Assembly: GCA_022572485.1 (NCBI GenBank) | Contig: JACZVU010000121.1 | Coordinates: 1 to 8,055, forward strand | Reading direction: 5' to 3' | Length of the DNA stretch: 8,055 nt | Source of the DNA: Myxococcales bacterium | GTDB lineage: Bacteria; Myxococcota_A; UBA9160; SMWR01 | Shown here: positions 6,183 to 8,055 of the stretch, piece after piece | Layout: every line of letters starts with the position of its first letter | How positions within the stretch are numbered: position 1 is the stretch's first letter | Made by a program: the position numbers and the translations under genes | Notes under the pieces: generated by a model | Database searches by the model: none | What the model was told of the DNA's origin: nothing | What the model saw: only the letters and a program-made list of their open reading frames with translations

Positions 6183-8055
6183 ATGGGTGGCCCGTTGCTC
6201 AACAGGTCGACTCCGATCGCTGGAACTTCTCTACGGGGCCTTCATCCGCGCTCGATCGAGGGCGTTGCCGAGATTCTCCAACTGCTCGAACGCGCCCGCG
6301 AAAATCACTGCGTGTTTCACCGCGGCCTCAATACAGAGATCGATCTGGAAACCGCGCAGCTCGAGCGGATCGGCAACGGCAAATTGATTTTCGAAGCATC
6401 CAATTTTGCGAGGGATTCTCGGGATCAGGTCTTTCTCAATTTCAAACTCGAGGATCGCCCGTATTTTTTCGCGACGACCCGAACTGCTCCGATCAAAAAC
6501 AATCGCCTCTCGGTTCGGATTCCGGAGACGATCTTCTACAGCGAGCGCCGTGATCGCTTGCGTCGCTCTCCAGGTGAGCGCGTAGGTGATCCAGGTCGAG
6601 TCAAGATTGAATTTGAGCGAGGCGAGGTGGCGGCGGGTTTCGTGACGGATATCTCGCCGGGCGGATTGGGCCTATTGGTCCACTGCGAATCGGTCGCGAC
6701 TTCCGGTGCACTATTGAATTTGAAATTTCTCGATGGCGCAGAGGCTGGGTCACAGACCCGTGCGCAGCTGCGCAATTGGCGACCGGTAGCTGCTCGCCCC
6801 GGTTGGACGCAGATCGGAGTTGTCCGAACGAAAGCCGAAATGATCGAGCCGATCAAAGTCGAATACTGGACAGCAATCATGGGCGGAGCGAGTGAGGTCC
6901 GAGAAGCCGAGCCAGTTGAGGCCTATCTCGATTCTATAGAGCCGCAGGTTTTGCGATTTCCGAACAGAAAGGGAGAAGAAATCGTCGCCTTGGTCGACTC
7001 TTGGGGCGATCCGCGTGGAGCAACTGCCGTCGTGATACCGAACGGTTGGGGTCAGACCAAAGAGGCGCTGCTCCTACTGGCCCGAACGATTGTTGCGACC
7101 TTTCGTGCGGCCGGTGAACCAATTTGCGTCGTGCGATTCGATGGGATTCGCAAGCGGGGAGAGTCTCATAACGATCCACCCTGCCGCATACCGGGTCGTG
7201 AATACCTCCATTTTGTGTTTTCTCAAGGCGTTGAGGACATCGAAGAAGTCGCGCGGTTTTTGAGGGAATCATCCGATTTTGGAGTTTCTTCGATAGTGCT
7301 CGTGAGCTTCAGCGCCGCGGCCATCGAAGCGAGAAAAGCGATGGCGCGAGACCGAGACGGGTTGATCAGCGCCTGGATTTCCGTGGTGGGATCACCCGAT
7401 CTCCAATCGATGACTCGCTCAATTTCCGGCGGAGTGGACCTGATGGGTGGTTACGAGCGAAACATTAGATTTGGTATTCAGGAGCTTCTTGGAGTGTCCA
7501 TCGATATTGATAAAATTGTGCTAGACGGATTCGACAATGAGCTGATGTTTATCGAAGACGCCCGCAGCGATATAGCGAATATCAACGCGCCGATTACTTG
7601 GTACCATGCTATCCATGACTCTTGGGTAGAGTTTTCGCGCGTGCAAGATGTGCTCTCGAACGGTGATACTAATAATCGGCGCCTCATTGTAATTCCAACC
7701 GGACATCAGCTCAAGAATAGCAGGCGAGCCAGCGAAGTATTTGCGTGTATTTCATCTGAAATTGGCCGGCTGGCATTGTGTCGAGACCTCTCTCTTTACA
7801 GTGCGAGTACGCGAGAAGTTCGACAATTACGAGTAAGAGAACGCGCCAGGATATCGCTGAAGGTTCCCGACCTTCGCGGTTTTTGGCGAAATTATTTAAT
7901 CGGAAGGGACAGGTCATATGGCATCGAGTTACTAAATAGCGGTAGCGCATATTATAGAATGATGGAGCAGCAGGTTGATTTATTGCGGCTTTGTAAGGGA
8001 GATCGCATTGTAGACCTGGGCTCCGGCGTTGGCGCCTTTGAGTTTTTTCTTGCCG
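6183..8055 (+). CDS. PilZ domain / LuxD-like alpha-beta hydrolase / SAM methyltransferase fusion protein (C-terminus cut by window edge)
   Basis: A single open frame gives 624 residues to the window end. Residues 20-118 resemble the YcgR-type N-terminal domain. Residues 120-230 are a PilZ domain with the c-di-GMP signature: Arg-rich ERRDRLRR (121-128) and DISPGG (156-161). Residues 250-530 are an alpha/beta hydrolase resembling LuxD acyl-ACP thioesterase: nucleophile Ser377 in VSFSAA, Asp479 in HDSWV, His508 in PTGHQ. From about 575 a class I methyltransferase begins, with SAM motif VDLGSGVGAF (610-619), and continues outside. Inferred role: c-di-GMP-controlled hydrolysis of an acyl ester or thioester linked to a methyl transfer, probably cytoplasmic; the substrate is unknown. 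The start is uncertain. ATG 6183 is the first ATG after the TATAAT promoter but has only a weak GAG as ribosome site. ATG 5841, after GGAG, is in frame and would add 114 residues of unfamiliar sequence. The gene is divergent from the sigma-54 activator. Base composition becomes AT-richer after about 7,450. Confidence 0.88.
   Translation, partial: MGGPLLNRSTPIAGTSLRGLHPRSIEGVAEILQLLERARENHCVFHRGLNTEIDLETAQLERIGNGKLIFEASNFARDSRDQVFLNFKLEDRPYFFATTRTAPIKNNRLSVRIPETIFYSERRDRLRRSPGERVGDPGRVKIEFERGEVAAGFVTDISPGGLGLLVHCESVATSGALLNLKFLDGAEAGSQTRAQLRNWRPVAARPGWTQIGVVRTKAEMIEPIKVEYWTAIMGGASEVREAEPVEAYLDSIEPQVLRFPNRKGEEIVALVDSWGDPRGATAVVIPNGWGQTKEALLLLARTIVATFRAAGEPICVVRFDGIRKRGESHNDPPCRIPGREYLHFVFSQGVEDIEEVARFLRESSDFGVSSIVLVSFSAAAIEARKAMARDRDGLISAWISVVGSPDLQSMTRSISGGVDLMGGYERNIRFGIQELLGVSIDIDKIVLDGFDNELMFIEDARSDIANINAPITWYHAIHDSWVEFSRVQDVLSNGDTNNRRLIVIPTGHQLKNSRRASEVFACISSEIGRLALCRDLSLYSASTREVRQLRVRERARISLKVPDLRGFWRNYLIGRDRSYGIELLNSGSAYYRMMEQQVDLLRLCKGDRIVDLGSGVGAFEFFLA

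Noticed and set aside
5647..6183. Minus-strand open frame of 178 codons
   Set aside because: It overlaps the start of the well-supported sigma-54 activator, its product has no recognisable domain, and it spans the divergent control region.
1..8055. CRISPR arrays, tRNA or rRNA genes, insertion sequences
   Set aside because: No regularly spaced repeats, no cloverleaf-like segments, no transposase motifs and no terminal inverted repeats were seen.

Overview
This is a chromosomal window from a Gram-negative bacterium with several sigma-54 (RpoN) activators. The mix of two NtrC-type enhancer-binding proteins, an OmpR-type winged-helix/STAND ATPase regulator and a PilZ fusion enzyme suggests a member of the former Deltaproteobacteria (Myxococcota or a relative). 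That is an inference from gene content, not from a marker gene. Composition is moderately GC-rich with clear AT-rich patches near 1,660-2,500 and after about 7,450.

Layout, left to right. Complement(<1-866) is the N-terminal 288 residues of a sigma-54 activator: a degenerate receiver-like domain followed by an AAA+ domain with an intact GAFTGA loop. Positions 867-1366 are intergenic. This stretch holds a consensus -24/-12 promoter for that gene (979-995, minus) and, facing it, a near-consensus -24/-12 promoter pointing right (909-924, plus) towards no obvious gene. Complement(1367-4432) is a 1021-residue regulator: winged helix, then STAND-type NTPase, then helical TPR-like repeats. Complement(4616-5695) is a second sigma-54 activator with no receiver domain, a GAYTGA variant loop, and a TTG start chosen by a strong Shine-Dalgarno sequence. 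Positions 5696-6182 are a divergent control region with a TATAAT promoter for the rightward gene, an inverted repeat over its -35 region and a terminator-like double hairpin. From 6183 a rightward gene runs off the window. Its product combines a YcgR-like N-terminal region, a PilZ c-di-GMP-binding domain, a LuxD-like alpha/beta hydrolase with a visible Ser-Asp-His triad, and the beginning of a SAM-dependent methyltransferase.

How the parts may work together: three regulators, all on the minus strand, lie beside a divergent multidomain enzyme that carries its own second-messenger sensor. One activator gene is itself preceded by a sigma-54 promoter, which suggests a regulatory cascade or autoregulation. 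The most unusual items are the PilZ-LuxD-methyltransferase fusion and the face-to-face sigma-54 promoters, one of which may drive a small RNA. Targets of the regulators and the substrate of the enzyme cannot be read from the sequence.
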